Source of the DNA: Pegoplata infirma
Lineage: Eukaryota; Arthropoda; Insecta; Diptera; Anthomyiidae
NCBI GenBank assembly: GCA_963921195.1
Contig: OY992537.1
Location: forward strand, 131,958,694 to 132,022,693
Direction of reading: 5' to 3'
Length of the DNA stretch: 64,000 nucleotides
The notes under the pieces: model-generated
Seen by the model: only the letters and a program-made list of their open reading frames with translations
Told to the model about the DNA's origin: nothing
The model's database searches: none
Part shown: positions 9,496 through 20,400 of the stretch, piece after piece
Numbering within the stretch: position 1 is the stretch's first letter
Layout of the letters: every line of letters begins with the position of its first letter
Translations under genes and position numbers: made by a program

Positions 9496-11256
9496 CACGG
9501 TGAGCCTCAGCGATGTTCAGGTTGAACTTTAGTGTCGACGAAAAGTGTAAGCGCAGTTCGATTTATACATGAATAAATGTCACAAAACTGTTAACAGCGA
9601 AATCGTAGCTGATCGCATTCGCGAGATATCGCGAAATTAGTGTTTTTGTATTTTCTAAAATTTTGACAATGAAGTTTTTTAAATATCTTCAAAAACTGGG
9701 TATGCAGTTTTAATTGTATTTATTTACATGTCACAACACAGTTAAAAGCGAAATCATATCTTCTCAATTTCGCGAGAAATCGCGAAATTACTTTTTTGCT
9801 GTTTTTATTTTTGTTTTTATCTTCATATATGATTTTTTAAAATTTCATAAAAACATGGTATGCAGTTTTACTTGTGGTTGATCAAAGGTCACACAGCTGT
9901 TGACATCAAAATTGTAGGTGCTAAATTTCGCGAGCTATCGCGTAATTATATATATATATTTTTTTTTTTTTTATTATATTTTAAACCCGGTTCTTTAGAA
10001 ATGATAAAAAAAAAGTGGTAAGCAGTTTGATTTTAACATGCTGGAAGAAATTAAAACTACCCCAAAAAAATTATAACTGCTCACTTTCGCGAGAAATAGC
10101 GAAAAACAGCTTTTTGGGGGTATTTCTTGTTTTGATTAAAAAAAGAAGTTTCTTTAACATTGTTGAAAAACACGAAATGCAGTTTGACTTGCTATTGATC
10201 AAAGGTCATAAGGCTGTTAACATTTAAATTCTTGCTGCTTAATTCTTCGAGATATCGCAAAAAACTCGCTTATCTACTATTTATTCATTAATTTGTGTTA
10301 TTTGTGGTCTGTAAAAACATATACTTCAATTAACGACAAAAATGTGGTATGCAGTTTGAATTCGAGGTTATTAGAGGTGACAAAACTGCAAGCATAAAAA
10401 TTATAGCCGATCAATTTCCCGAGAAATCGCAAAATTACTGTACGAGCTTTATTAATAAATTACTTTTTTTTCTTTGGTATCAAAAAAAAAAAAAAAATTA
10501 AGTAACGACAAGTATATGGTATGCAGTTTAAATTGCCCGTAACTGAAGGTGGTAAAACTGCTGAAATCTATGTACTGACGCTAATTTTCGCGAAAAATCG
10601 CGAAAAATTTTTCAATTTTTTTTTCATTTATTTTGTATTGTAATATTATTAACTTTGCGATTCCTTAAAGAATTGACCACATAGGACTTTTGTGTTAGCA
10701 GTTTAATGTCTTTATCATGTACAAATAAAAATGCATACCACATTTTTACACCATTTCAAAAGAACATGCAAAATTGAAAAATAAAAAAAAAATAAAAAAT
10801 ATATAAATAATTCCGCGATATCTTGCGACAGTGTACACCTACAACTTTGATGTCAACACCCTTATGACCTTCGATCACGTACACATTAAAGTGCGTATCA
10901 GCTTTCCACAACATTTGAAAAAAACCTAGAAAAAGTTGAAAAACAAAAATTGACAAAAAAGTTATTTCGCGATTTCTCGCGAACTAAAGAAGATAGGATT
11001 TCGATGTTTACTGTTTTGTGACCCTAAAATAAGTACAATGAAAACTGTATACTCAGTTTTTGAAAATATTTAAAAAACTTCAATATCAAAATTTTTTAAA
11101 ATATAAAATCACTAATTTCGCGATATCTCGCGAATGCGATCAGCTACGATTTCGCTGAAAACAGTTTTGTGACAACTAATCATGTAGAAATCGAACTGCA
11201 TTTACACTTTTCGTCGACACTAAAGTTCAACCTGAACATCGCTGAGGCTCACCGTG
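9496..11256. mobile_element. TTAA-flanked fold-back element made of ~160-bp palindrome-bearing units
   Basis: Bounded by TTAA at 9492-9495 and 11257-11260. The inverted ends CACGGTGAGCCTCAGCGATG are identical for about 55 bp and similar for several hundred. The interior consists of about ten diverged units of 150-170 bp. Seven run one way (palindromes near 9617, 9767, 9926, 10083, 10241, 10413, 10581) and three the other (near 10811, 10963, 11115). Each unit carries a form of TTTCGCGAGATATCGCGAAA plus TATGCAGTTT and a GTCACAAAACTGTTAA-like segment. The empty site is visible at 15.78 kb (CGTCATATTGAGTAAAATAC). TTAA suggests piggyBac-type integration, but the ends do not begin CCC as piggyBac ends usually do. 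No ORF. Confidence 0.85.
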
Positions 11257-11575
11257 TTAAGTAAAATACCAAAATTTTAGGAAATTTTTGTTAATAAGTC
11301 GAAAAATATTAACTTCTTTGGCCCGTTGATACCACGAGATAGGTATTTTTAATACCTTTAATCTGATACCACACATGCCCATATTAATTTTGTTTAAATT
11401 GGCGTAAATCGTTAAAAACTGAAAAAGGTAAATTTTCCCTCATACAAATTGACCCGCCCTAAAAATGAGTTTGGGCCGCTAAAAAAAAATGCGTTTCGAA
11501 TTAATTTTCGTTCTTAACAACATATCCAAATTTCATGAAGATCAGAGGGTGACACCAGGGAGACTTCCCTTGTTA

Positions 11576-12927
11576 GCCAAATCATTGCCTTTTTTCTCAA
11601 AACTTAGTTAATTTTCCCAGTTTTTAGTTCACTTTTTTTTTGAGTATACAGAAATAGTACCAAAATAATTTTTTTTTACCCTGTTTCCCTATCAACATCA
11701 GAATTTCCACAAAGTACTTTTTTGGAATGTTTTGGCTGGAAGATTCGATGTTTTAAATTTCAAGTTTCTATGACCAACAGTTCCACAGTACACGATTTGA
11801 CCAATTTTTGCACACTTGGAATGGGAATTTTCAAAAAAAATATTAAAATGTTTTTAATATTTTGGCACGCCTGGCATTCGTAAAAAAAGTTTTGCCATCC
11901 CTTAAATAATCTATTAGATGCTTGATTTATGAATGATAATGTGGTCTGACATGCAAATGGGCGGAGGATATTTTTTATTCACATTATTTACGCATTCATT
12001 TGTATTTTACATTTTTCCAGCGATTTTTGTTTGTTTTATTTTTGCAACATATGACAGCAATATCTTAATTTGCATTAATAGACACATATTGAAAAAAAGG
12101 CATACGAAAGAAAAAATTGTTTAAATAATTTTTGACAATGACAATATTATTTACGCTACAATTGTTGCATTGTTGCATGTATTAGATGATGGGGTATAAG
12201 GATTCAATTTGAACTCTAGCAGGGTTAATGAGGCGTGCAACATAAACAACTGCTGGAAATTTAAAATCTGGTATATTATTTTTAACACACAAAAAAAGGA
12301 AACGAAAAAGATTTTATGACTTTAATGGATTTTTATTTTTGTAAATTTCACGTCAAATATTTGTTTTTGTGCCATCGTAAATTTTTTAATTAGCACCTGT
12401 ATTCATAATGAGTCAAATCAAAGGTATTTTTATAACATTCTGTAGTGTATTGGGTTAAATTTTATAAAATTATTCATTCATCATTCGGCTAATTCCTTTG
12501 TCATCTGAACCGACTACTGAAAATCAATTTGTGTAATTTTTTTTTACTTCTGTGGAACACAAAAAAATATTAAAATTATGTGATTCATTTTATTTTGTAA
12601 TGTCTGGTGTTTTTTTGTAAGTGTTTGATGATGTTTTCAAACGCATTTTATTTAATTTGCATAAATTTAAAATATGCAAAAAAAAAATAATATTCATATT
12701 AATTTGTTATTAAAATGACAAGGGGTTCAAGTGCCTTTTTTGTCTAAAATGTACTTTCTTTTCGTTTTTTCAATTTCTTTGACATTTTGAATACAAATTT
12801 GAATTCAAATGATTACTAAATTGTGATTTGCAGTAAATAGGCCATATAAACTCTAATAAGGCAATAAATACTGAAATCGGTTGAAACTTAGCCAAGTTAT
12901 TACAACTTTAATCTCCTGTTTCTCATT
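11576..12927. other. No recognisable gene; half-arm of another fold-back family at its end
   Basis: AT-rich. Near 11640 the end TTTTTTTTTGAGTA resembles a CACTCAAAA-type terminus without an identifiable partner. From about 12700 to 12915 the sequence resembles one arm of the 31.6-34.0 kb and 50.8-51.8 kb fold-back elements (AAATCGGTTGAAACTTAGCC, AGTTATTACAACTT). No credible ORF. Confidence 0.4.
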
Positions 12928-13149
12928 ATTAAACCAGGCGCGGATCCAGGGGGGGGGGGGGGGGGAATGGGATTTCTCCCCCCCCCAAATGATTTTAAAA
13001 AAGAAAAAAGAAAGGAAAGGAAAAAAAATAAAGGAAAGGAAAAAAAAGAAAGAGAAAGGAAAAAATGAAGGGAGAAGGAAGCATCAAAGTTACAAAGAAA
13101 ATGACAGGATGTAAAAAAATCCTTAGGAGCAGCACACATAGCCTCTATA

Positions 13150-14215
13150 CTTAGAAAAAATATTATCTCAAATATTTGTTGTAGAAAAATGTCTCAGAAT
13201 TCTAGACTTTATACATAGAAAAAATTTTGATACTTATATGACTCTGAATGAAAGACCTTTTTGATTAAAAAAATACCTTAAATTTTAGGAAAAATGTCTA
13301 ATAACTTTTCTATAGAAAAAGTACCTCAGCAGCTAAGAATTTTTTCTAAGGAAAAATGTTTCAGAATCTGCCAAAAAAATTTCTGCAAAAAAAAATCACA
13401 GAATCGGACAACATTTCTACAAAAAACCCTCTCAGAATCTGAGTTTTTCTATGGAGAAATATATTTTCCGAATCTTAAATTTTTTATGGACAATTTTTTA
13501 AGAATATGAGAATTTCTCTGTTTATAAAATCTTTTAGAATCTGCAAATTTTAATATGTAAATTTTCCTCTTGCCCAATAATACTTTTTCTATATAAAAAA
13601 TGTTTCAGAATCTAAGAAGTTGCTTTAGAAAACATTAGGTGGCATAAAAACGTAAAATTTTTCTATTGAAAAATGCTATACAATTTAAGATTTTGTTTTT
13701 AGAAAAGTGTATCAACATTTTTTTAAAAAATGTTTTAGAAACTGATACTTTGTAGTATTTGACAATTTTCTCTTACAAAATATGTTTAAGGATCTGAGAA
13801 CTTTTGTATAGGAAAAATTTCTTACAAGTAATTAAAACGAAAAATATTTTAGAGATTTTTTATTAGAAAATTTTATTAGAATTTGAAAAAAAAAAAATAG
13901 GAAGAATCTCTCAGAATCTCAGATTATTTCTTTAAAATTAAGTTTAAAAATCTGAGACATTTTCTATAAAAACACTTCGATCTGAGAATTTTTATATCAA
14001 AGGGTTTTAAAATCTGAACATTTTTATATCTTAAAAATGGGTTATTTTTTTAAATGAAAAATATTTTAGAATCTAAAAATTTTTCCGTACTAAAAATGTT
14101 TCAAGATCTGAGAAATTTTGTGAAGGAAACATGTATAAAAATCTTATTCTTATTAAAAAGTTTTTTCGGAATATTAAACTTTTAGTATGAAAATAAATTT
14201 TTGAAAAATAGGAAA
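13150..14215. repeat. Degenerate ~35-40 bp tandem repeats
   Basis: Recurring, diverged units of the form AGAATCTGAGAATTTTTC followed by TATAGAAAAATGTT fill about 1 kb of the hAT-like element. The unit is partly self-complementary (TTTTCTATAGAAAA). No coding potential. Confidence 0.65.
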
Positions 14216-14222
14216 ATTTTAT

Positions 14223-14485
14223 GGGTCTATTCACAGTTGTGTGGGGATATTACTGTCATAAGACAGTTTTTGTGACTGAAAAGTCATTATATCAATATTT
14301 TTCTATACAAACCTACATACAACAAATTTCAAAAATTTTAGGTTTTATTTGTCAATTTTATAATCGTCTCGAGAAAAGGTCTTAAAATTTGCAAATAAAA
14401 CTTAAAATTTTTTAATGTTTTTTGGTGGTTTGTAAAATATTGATGTTATGACTGTTCAATCATAAAAATAACTGTGAATAGGCCC
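14223..14485. mobile_element. PIF/Harbinger-like MITE (GGGCCTATTC termini), copy 1
   Basis: Inverted ends GGGTCTATTCACAGTT and AACTGTGAATAGGCCC bound 263 bp. TTA occurs just outside on the left and within two bases on the right. The same terminus is found at 34569-35751 and 54154-54413. Three-base TWA duplications and GG-rich ends are typical of PIF/Harbinger. Non-coding. Confidence 0.65.
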
Positions 14486-14791
14486 GTTTACATGACTATC
14501 AACGGCCTTATTTATGAAGTAAATCCTAAAAAATGTTGAGCAAAAAAGCTTCCCCCAAATCCAAAAGCTGGATCCACGCCTGATTTAAATACTATAACAT
14601 TTTTTAATTGAAAAATTCTTTTAGAAAAAACTTTATTTTTTGGTTTTCAATTTGTAACTCAACATTAAAAATATTAACAAAAATTCTTACAACACCCTCC
14701 CCCCCCTTTTTCCAACCCCACATTAATTTTTTTTTAAAAAAAAAAAATCTCCCCCCCAAAATGAAATTCCTGGATCCGCGCCTGATTAAAC

Positions 14792-15501
14792 ACATGTCAT
14801 TTGAACCTTTTGTGCTCTACGCCACTCAAATGAATTTCGGAATTTCGAATTGAAATTGAGAAAATTCTAATGACAATTCAGCAAAGCCCAAGTAAGGGGC
14901 GAATTGAATTTCGGAGAAGCCAATTGAAATTCACAGATGCAAAATTGAATTTTCAAAATGTTATTTCCGAAGTCAAAACGACCATGTATACCGAATTTCA
15001 AGTCAATATAAATTTGATTTTTGTCTTCCAAATAAATCGATATAAATTCTTCCATTAATCCTTTAATCGAAATTGGTAATTTTAAATTAATCGAACAATT
15101 ATTCGTCTAAAATTGTTCGATTAATCGAACAAGAATTAATCGACTGAACACCCTAGTAGGAACAGAACAAGACCGGCACGACTCTTCCCATACGATTTGA
15201 CAGATAAAACCGGTGGCCAGTGCCAGTGTGAAATAAAAGTTGTTCTATTTTTTAAAGGTGGAGAAACTCATTCTAAGTAAAACCATTCCCGGTGCCGCGC
15301 TTTTTCTGTTCTTGCTCTTAAATTGTTGAAACATCAAATATTAATATTTTTTTTTTTCGTTCCAGGTAATAACAAAATTATAACTACATTTTTGAAATCA
15401 GTTGGTAAGTATTTTTGATATTTTTTTTTTAGTTTTTTATTGAGTTTATTCGAACTTTCGTTTGGAACCCAATACTTGGAAGACATAAGAATAAAACAAA
15501 A
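14792..15501. other. Non-coding; GAATTTCAATTGAAATT-type and ATTAATCGAAC-type short repeats
   Basis: 14830-14960 has repeated, self-complementary GAATTTCRATTGAAATTC-like motifs, also seen at 22010-22150. 15050-15150 contains TTGTTCGATTAATCGAACAA, a perfect palindrome. Probably remnants of small DNA elements. No ORF. Confidence 0.45.
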
Positions 15502-16122
15502 CAAGTAAAAAAGTTAAATTCGGCCTTGCCGAATGTAGTGATACCCTCCACAATTTCAAAAAGATTATTGCAAAAAACTTTATTTAAAATGAAATTACTT
15601 TAAAAAAAGAAAATTTTTTTAAAAAAAAAAACTTTCGCGAAAAAAAATTTTGGTAAAAAAATCCGCGATTTTCTCCTATATTATGCAAAGAAACCTAGTC
15701 ATGTTACATACCAAATGAAAGGTCTTTGGAAAACCTATCTACGTGTGCTAAAAACGTGTCCAAACTTGCACAACTTTTCGTCATATTGAGTAAAATACCA
15801 AAATTTAAGGACATTTTTGTAAATAAGTCGAAAAATATTAAGTTCTTTGGCCCGTTGTTAGCACCACGAGATAGGTATTTTTAATACCTTTAATCTTATA
15901 CTACACATGCCTATATTAATTTTGTTTAAATAGGCCTAAATCATAAAAACTGAAAAAGGTCAATTTCTCCCCATACAAATCGACCCCCCCTAAAAATAAG
16001 TTTGGGTCGCTAAAAAAAAATACTTGTCGAATTAATTTTCGTACTTAACAACATATCCAAATTTCATGAAGATTGGAGGGTGACACCAGGGAGACTTCCC
16101 TTGTAAGTGGAGGGTATAAAAA
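15502..16122 (-). mobile_element. mini-me-like element M4, chimeric with the outer fold-back family
   Basis: In minus orientation the ends are GGAGGGTAT on one side and the hairpin TTCGGCCTTGCCGAA plus AACTTTTTTACTTG on the other. The middle (about 15670-16103) is not mini-me: it matches 9385-9490 joined to 11260-11572, including GTGACACCAGGGAGACTTCC and the terminal CCCTTG. An outer-type fold-back element therefore inserted here and lost its left end. This copy supplies the empty site for the TTAA element. Confidence 0.75.
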
Positions 16123-16404
16123 TGCAAGTTCTTCGAGGTGCTAAAAAATTTTAAATTTTTTTTGGAAAATTATGCAGTTTTTTTTAAGTTTTTCCTAATT
16201 AGTTAAAAAATATTACCTAAAACATTAAACCAACATTTTAGTATACCGACTGATTCAAAATCACATTTTGAGTCGATTTATCGTGTCCGTCCTTCAGTCT
16301 ATGTAAACGGTTAGAATACAATACGGTTACGCCACAAGTCGCAATTACACTGCTCTACACGGTTTTGCACAGACATGTTGAATACATTTTCTAAAGTATT
16401 TTGG

Positions 16405-16624
16405 CCTCCTAAACACGAATCTGTCCTTAGAAATGTTGTATCAAACCGCCTTCTTGAGATATATTTTTGAGGATATACCCCTAAAACCGAAAAATTTTTT
16501 AATATTGGAAAATGTTTTGTAAAGTTATTCATAGTTTTTTATTCGAATTCTCAATAAAATTACCTGACTTTGCAAGAAATCCGGACTTAATACGATTAAG
16601 GATACCATCAGGACATAATAGGGA
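16405..16624 (+). repeat. Direct repeat, left copy
   Basis: About 220 bp repeated in the same orientation at 17500-17725. Shared landmarks are ACACGAATCTG, AGTTATTCAT, GCAAGAAATCCGGACT and GGATACCATCAGGACAT. The two copies flank the element at 16625-17497. Confidence 0.65.
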
Positions 16625-17497
16625 TCCCCAGTTGGAAAATGTGTCACTGAGGAAATTTCCACAGTGATTCCTTGAGGAAATGTCTTCAGGTTCTGACAAA
16701 TCATAGATAATCCTTGATGACATGTCCTAACATTATCAGCACTGAATGTTTGCTTTAAGAGTGTTGACAATTCCTCTATAGAGGAAATTGAGGAGTTGCC
16801 CTGATTTAAAATTCTAATTTAATATACTGCTATTCTGAAGACAGTATATTAAATTAGAATTTTAAATCTGGACAACTCTTCAATTTCCAAGAAAAAGATG
16901 GCAATATGCCTGTTCGTTTACCTTACTACAATCTACTCATTTTTACTACTTTTACTACAGCTGGAAATTTTCAGTACAAAAAGTAAACAAAAATTTCCAG
17001 TTGTAGTAAAAATAGTAAGAAATTTAATATTATCGATTTATTTAAAATAAAATCAAAATCTAACAAGTAGAATAAAAGTAGTAAATAGACAAACAATTTT
17101 CAAAATAAAGTTTGGAACAAGTAGTTAGGTGTGGGACTACTAAACTGGTGGTGCCAGGTTCAAATTCAGTTGGGACTAAAAAAGCAAAAAGTTTTTTCTA
17201 AATATGAGAAAGACAATTTATAAAGGAAAATGGATAAAAGTAAAAACTAAAGGAAACACGCAAATTTTTTGTATTTTCGCATGACCTACGTCAGACATTT
17301 CCCTAAAGAAGTCTTAGGTGACATGTCCCCAGAAGGTCAGCCCTAACCACTGCTGACTTTGAGTAAGGACATTTTGAAAATTTGAATGAAACTGTCCTCA
17401 ACCCAGTACATAGAGATGTCTTGTGGATGTCAGCAGTGACTCTGACATGTCATCGCTCCGTCACTGAGGATGGCTCGAGGACGTTGCTAACTGGGGA
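16625..17497. mobile_element. Element with TCCCCAGTT termini and internal hairpins
   Basis: Begins TCCCCAGTTGG and ends CTAACTGGGGA, about 870 bp, lying between two direct repeats. It contains several long palindromes (16784-16888 and 16938-17010) and many copies of GTCCTCAGTGAC-like motifs near both ends. No ORF and no clear target duplication. Confidence 0.5.
16784..16888 (+). repeat. Long near-perfect hairpin (46-bp arms, 12-nt loop)
   Basis: The inner 27 bp of each arm (16803-16829 and 16842-16868) are exactly complementary around the loop CTATTCTGAAGA. Outside this, pairing continues with only a few mismatches to about 16784 and 16888. A transcript would fold into a stem longer than a typical microRNA precursor, as MITE-derived hairpin small-RNA loci do. 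Confidence 0.7.
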
Positions 17498-17499
17498 AT

Positions 17500-17725
17500 A
17501 ACACGAATCTGAAATCAAAAAAATTGTATTAAATCGCCTTCCCGAGATATTGGCATTTTCAATTTTTGTGGACCAAACCCTCAAAGACGACAATTTTTGT
17601 AATATTCGAAAACCGTATATAAAAAGTTATTCATTTTTTATGCGATCTTTAATAAAATTACTAAACTTTTGCAAGAAATCCGGACTCAATACGAACAGGG
17701 ATACCATCAGGACATTAAAAGGAAT
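17500..17725 (+). repeat. Direct repeat, right copy
   Basis: Second copy of the 16405-16624 block in the same orientation. It retains the inverted-arm style motif CCGAGATATTGG where the left copy has TTGAGATATATT. Confidence 0.6.
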
Positions 17726-17866
17726 CTCAAAATGTCCCTTTCCGGTTTTATCCTTAAGTGTCCGAATGTTGCAAGAAACTTCCTGTTAAAAGCAGAGATG
17801 TAAAGAAGATACTCCAATGACTAGTTCAACTGAGAAACGAATTTTCTCTGTAATGCGTTGTGCGAT

Positions 17867-20400
17867 TTATTGGACCATCGACAACAAACGGATTTGATCT
17901 ACTGGATTGACGAGTATTGCAAACGTACACTTACCTTGGTAATATCGGTAGAACAATGACGCACAACCCACGTTCCGACGATGCTCCAATGAATCAATAG
18001 AGTTGGATACCCTACTCTCATTGATGAGCTTCAACGCACTCCTTTGCACCCGGTTCAGAAGCTTCAAAATAGGCCTTGAAGCCCCTGCCCAGATATGGGA
18101 GTTGTATTTCAACTTCTGTCGGATATAGGCGGTATAGATAGTAAGAAGATCAGACGGAGTGAAGTATTTCTTGCACCGTTTTAAGAAACCAAGGCACTTG
18201 AATGCTTCTTTCGACACTTGAAAAACATGTTGATTCCAGCAAACGTCACCTTGTATTTTCATGCCCAGAACATCAAGAGTGTCTGATTCCTCAATATTTA
18301 TACCACCCATATATACAGATGACGTTGATTCCACAGATCGTCTATGGGTCAACATTGGATCTTGCGAGCATTAAGATCGACCCTATTCGCCAAACCACAC
18401 TCGGAGATTGTAGAAATGGCATGATTAAGTGTGTCATTCATATTCTGTCTCATGGCCTAAACCTCCAAAAGGCTAGGCCTATGATAAAAAGAAAATGAAT
18501 GACAAATATTGCTGTCATCTGCATTGAAGGTTTGACTAAGAAGGTAGTTTAAAAAAATTAGGAAAAGGGAAGGAGAAAGAACGGAACCTTGTGGTACCCC
18601 TGAATTAAGCTGAAACTCGTCGGATGAAACCCCATCCAAAACAACAGGTATAGTGTTGTTCCCGAGAAAACTAAATATAAATCGAGAGAAATCATCACCG
18701 ACACTAAATGCAATAAGTATTGATACAAGTGCGTCATGCCACACACGATCAAATGAATTGGAAATATCCAGAGCCACCACTTTACTCTCACCAAATTGGT
18801 GTATGGATCGACTCCAACGTTGCGTAAGGAACGCTAACAGGTCTCCCGTAGAACGACTTCTACGAAAGCCATATTGTCGAACACATAAAAGTGAATTAGA
18901 CTCTATATAGTTCACAAGATGGAAATTAATCATGCTCTCCATAACCTTTGCGAGCGCAGAGCAAATTGCAATTGGTCGGTAATTCCCAGGGTTATTGTCC
19001 TCACCATTTTGAGGGGATGGGCCACCTTCCAGCAAGAGGGGAGGACCCCTCCACGGTATGATAAACTAAAAAGTTTAGCCAATGTTTCAGCACCAGTGCA
19101 GTAATTTCATCCGGCCCCGGAGACTTGTTTACGTTGTGATCATCAACAACCCTCTTTACTGCACCCGCCAGAAAAAATCTCGTGGGCATAGTATAGGATA
19201 CTCTTTCGAGTTCGTGCAGTGATTGATTGCTAACCGGCAAGTTTGAGTTGCTTGCAAAAATCTCAACGAAGAGATTAGCTTTATCAACCGGGTTTGTGAA
19301 TATTTGGTTGTATCTTATAAGAGTTGGAATTTAGCATTATTTTTTACTCTTTTAACAAATAACCAAAAGGTATACTCCGTGGAGCAGCAAGGACCTTAGT
19401 ACGCAGACGCTGTTCGTATAGAAGCTTTTCACGTCTGAGTACTATGGCACATTCATTTCTCGCCTGTTTAAGTAGCCGAACGCACGTCTGATTAAACCAA
19501 CTCTTATGCTTTGGTTTAATCGAAATACGATTAGATGGAAAACATGATTTCATTCCCAGCATTATAATATTCACAATCATTTCTGCAGCAGCGTTGACAT
19601 TGTCATCTAGAAAACAGAGCTTCCAGTTGAAATGTCGAAAGAAATCATTGAGCTAAGCCCAACGAGCCTTTTCATAGACAAATACTGAGCGTTTCGACGA
19701 TGAATGAGAAGCACTACGAATTGCCGAATATGGAAAGCATGCAGAAATGATAAGGTGATCCGAATTGCCGAGAGGCGCAAGTAACTCAACTTTGTACTTT
19801 TCAGGGTGCGAAGTGAGGAAACGGTCAAGAATATTATGAAACTGCCCTTCAACACACGGAATATGTGTTGGGTCATTCATTAGTTGCCACGGTGGTTGTG
19901 TGCAGCGAAGAGCTCATCGTATTGGCCCCAAGAGTCGTGTGGCTGGAATAACGAAGCAAGGAAGAATTGTGGACATTGAAATCGCCAGCAACAACGATTT
20001 CGATGTCCGGGCAATTCTTACGAATCCTGGTGATGCAGTCGGAAATGGAATCTAAGGCACTATGTGACCTCTCCGTTTCCATGTTTGGGCTCCTATAGAG
20101 AAACCCGAAATGGAGAACATGTGACCTTATTTGAAATTTAACTCGAAGTGAGTTAAATTCCAAATCACCACAACCGAGATGTGGCCGAAGTTAGTACTCA
20201 ACATTCTCGCGAATATATGTACATAACAAGGCCCGGTTGAAAAATAAAAAGGTATAGAAAGTTTTGTATTTGGAAATCCTGTGGATCAAAATCCTACCTC
20301 CTACCTGGGTTTCACACAAGACGAAAACATCCGGCCGATGAAATCCAACGTGATTTCAACATAGTTCTAAATCTAACCGAAACCTGCCAGTCATTACGAA
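17867..20400 (-). pseudogene. LINE family C (CR1/Daphne-like): endonuclease plus reverse transcriptase, broken
   Basis: Minus-strand order matches a jockey-superfamily ORF2. The endonuclease spans 20400-19640, with FLYRSPN, VVAGDFNVHNSS and LGNSDH, the APE-type motifs around catalytic Asp, Asn and His. A connecting region (19580-19344) includes KPKHKSWFNQTC. The RT begins near 19240 with NKSPGPDEI, then PIAICSALAKVMES, QYGFRRSRSTGDLL, VALDISNSFDRVWH, SGVPQGSVLSPSLF, and a shrunken FNADDS box where SFADDS is expected. The C-terminal part is frame 18355-17867, with LNRVQRSALKLI. At least three frame changes and stops interrupt it, and it stops at 17867 without the tail seen at 1140-1318. No RNase H. 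Confidence 0.85.

Larger units (their letters stand above)
9199..11572. mobile_element. Outer fold-back element (CAAGGGAAG termini, TTA duplication)
   Basis: Inverted ends start CAAGGGAAGTCTCCCTRGTG on the left and end with the complement on the right. Arms are imperfectly paired for about 170 bp (GCGGCCCAAA is shared). The flanking trinucleotide TTA is present on both sides (9196-9198, 11573-11575). A 1761-bp element is nested at 9496-11256; without it the outer element is about 610 bp. A second, internally truncated copy lies at about 15670-16103 inside mini-me M4. Confidence 0.7.
12935..14784. mobile_element. hAT-like element with CAGGCGCGGATCC termini
   Basis: Left end CAGGCGCGGATCCAGG and right end GGATCCGCGCCTG, flanked by ATTAAAC at 12928-12934 and 14785-14791 (7 bp; hAT duplications are usually 8). 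Termini starting CAGG-G-CGGATCC are common among hAT elements. Long G and C runs lie just inside both ends. A second internal right end (GGATCCACGCCTG, ending 14582) suggests nesting or partial duplication. The interior holds degenerate short repeats and a PIF-like MITE; no transposase. Confidence 0.65.

Noticed and set aside
12881..13139. Overlapping lysine-rich and phenylalanine-rich ORFs on opposite strands
   Set aside because: They arise from G and A/T homopolymer runs next to a transposon end; no domain and biased composition.
17140..17175. tRNA-like GGTTCAAATTC segment
   Set aside because: No cloverleaf could be formed; flanking stems are absent.
16405..17725. Direct repeats 16405/17500 as LTRs
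   Set aside because: No TG...CA ends, internal region non-coding with its own inverted ends; simple duplication or flank reuse is more likely.
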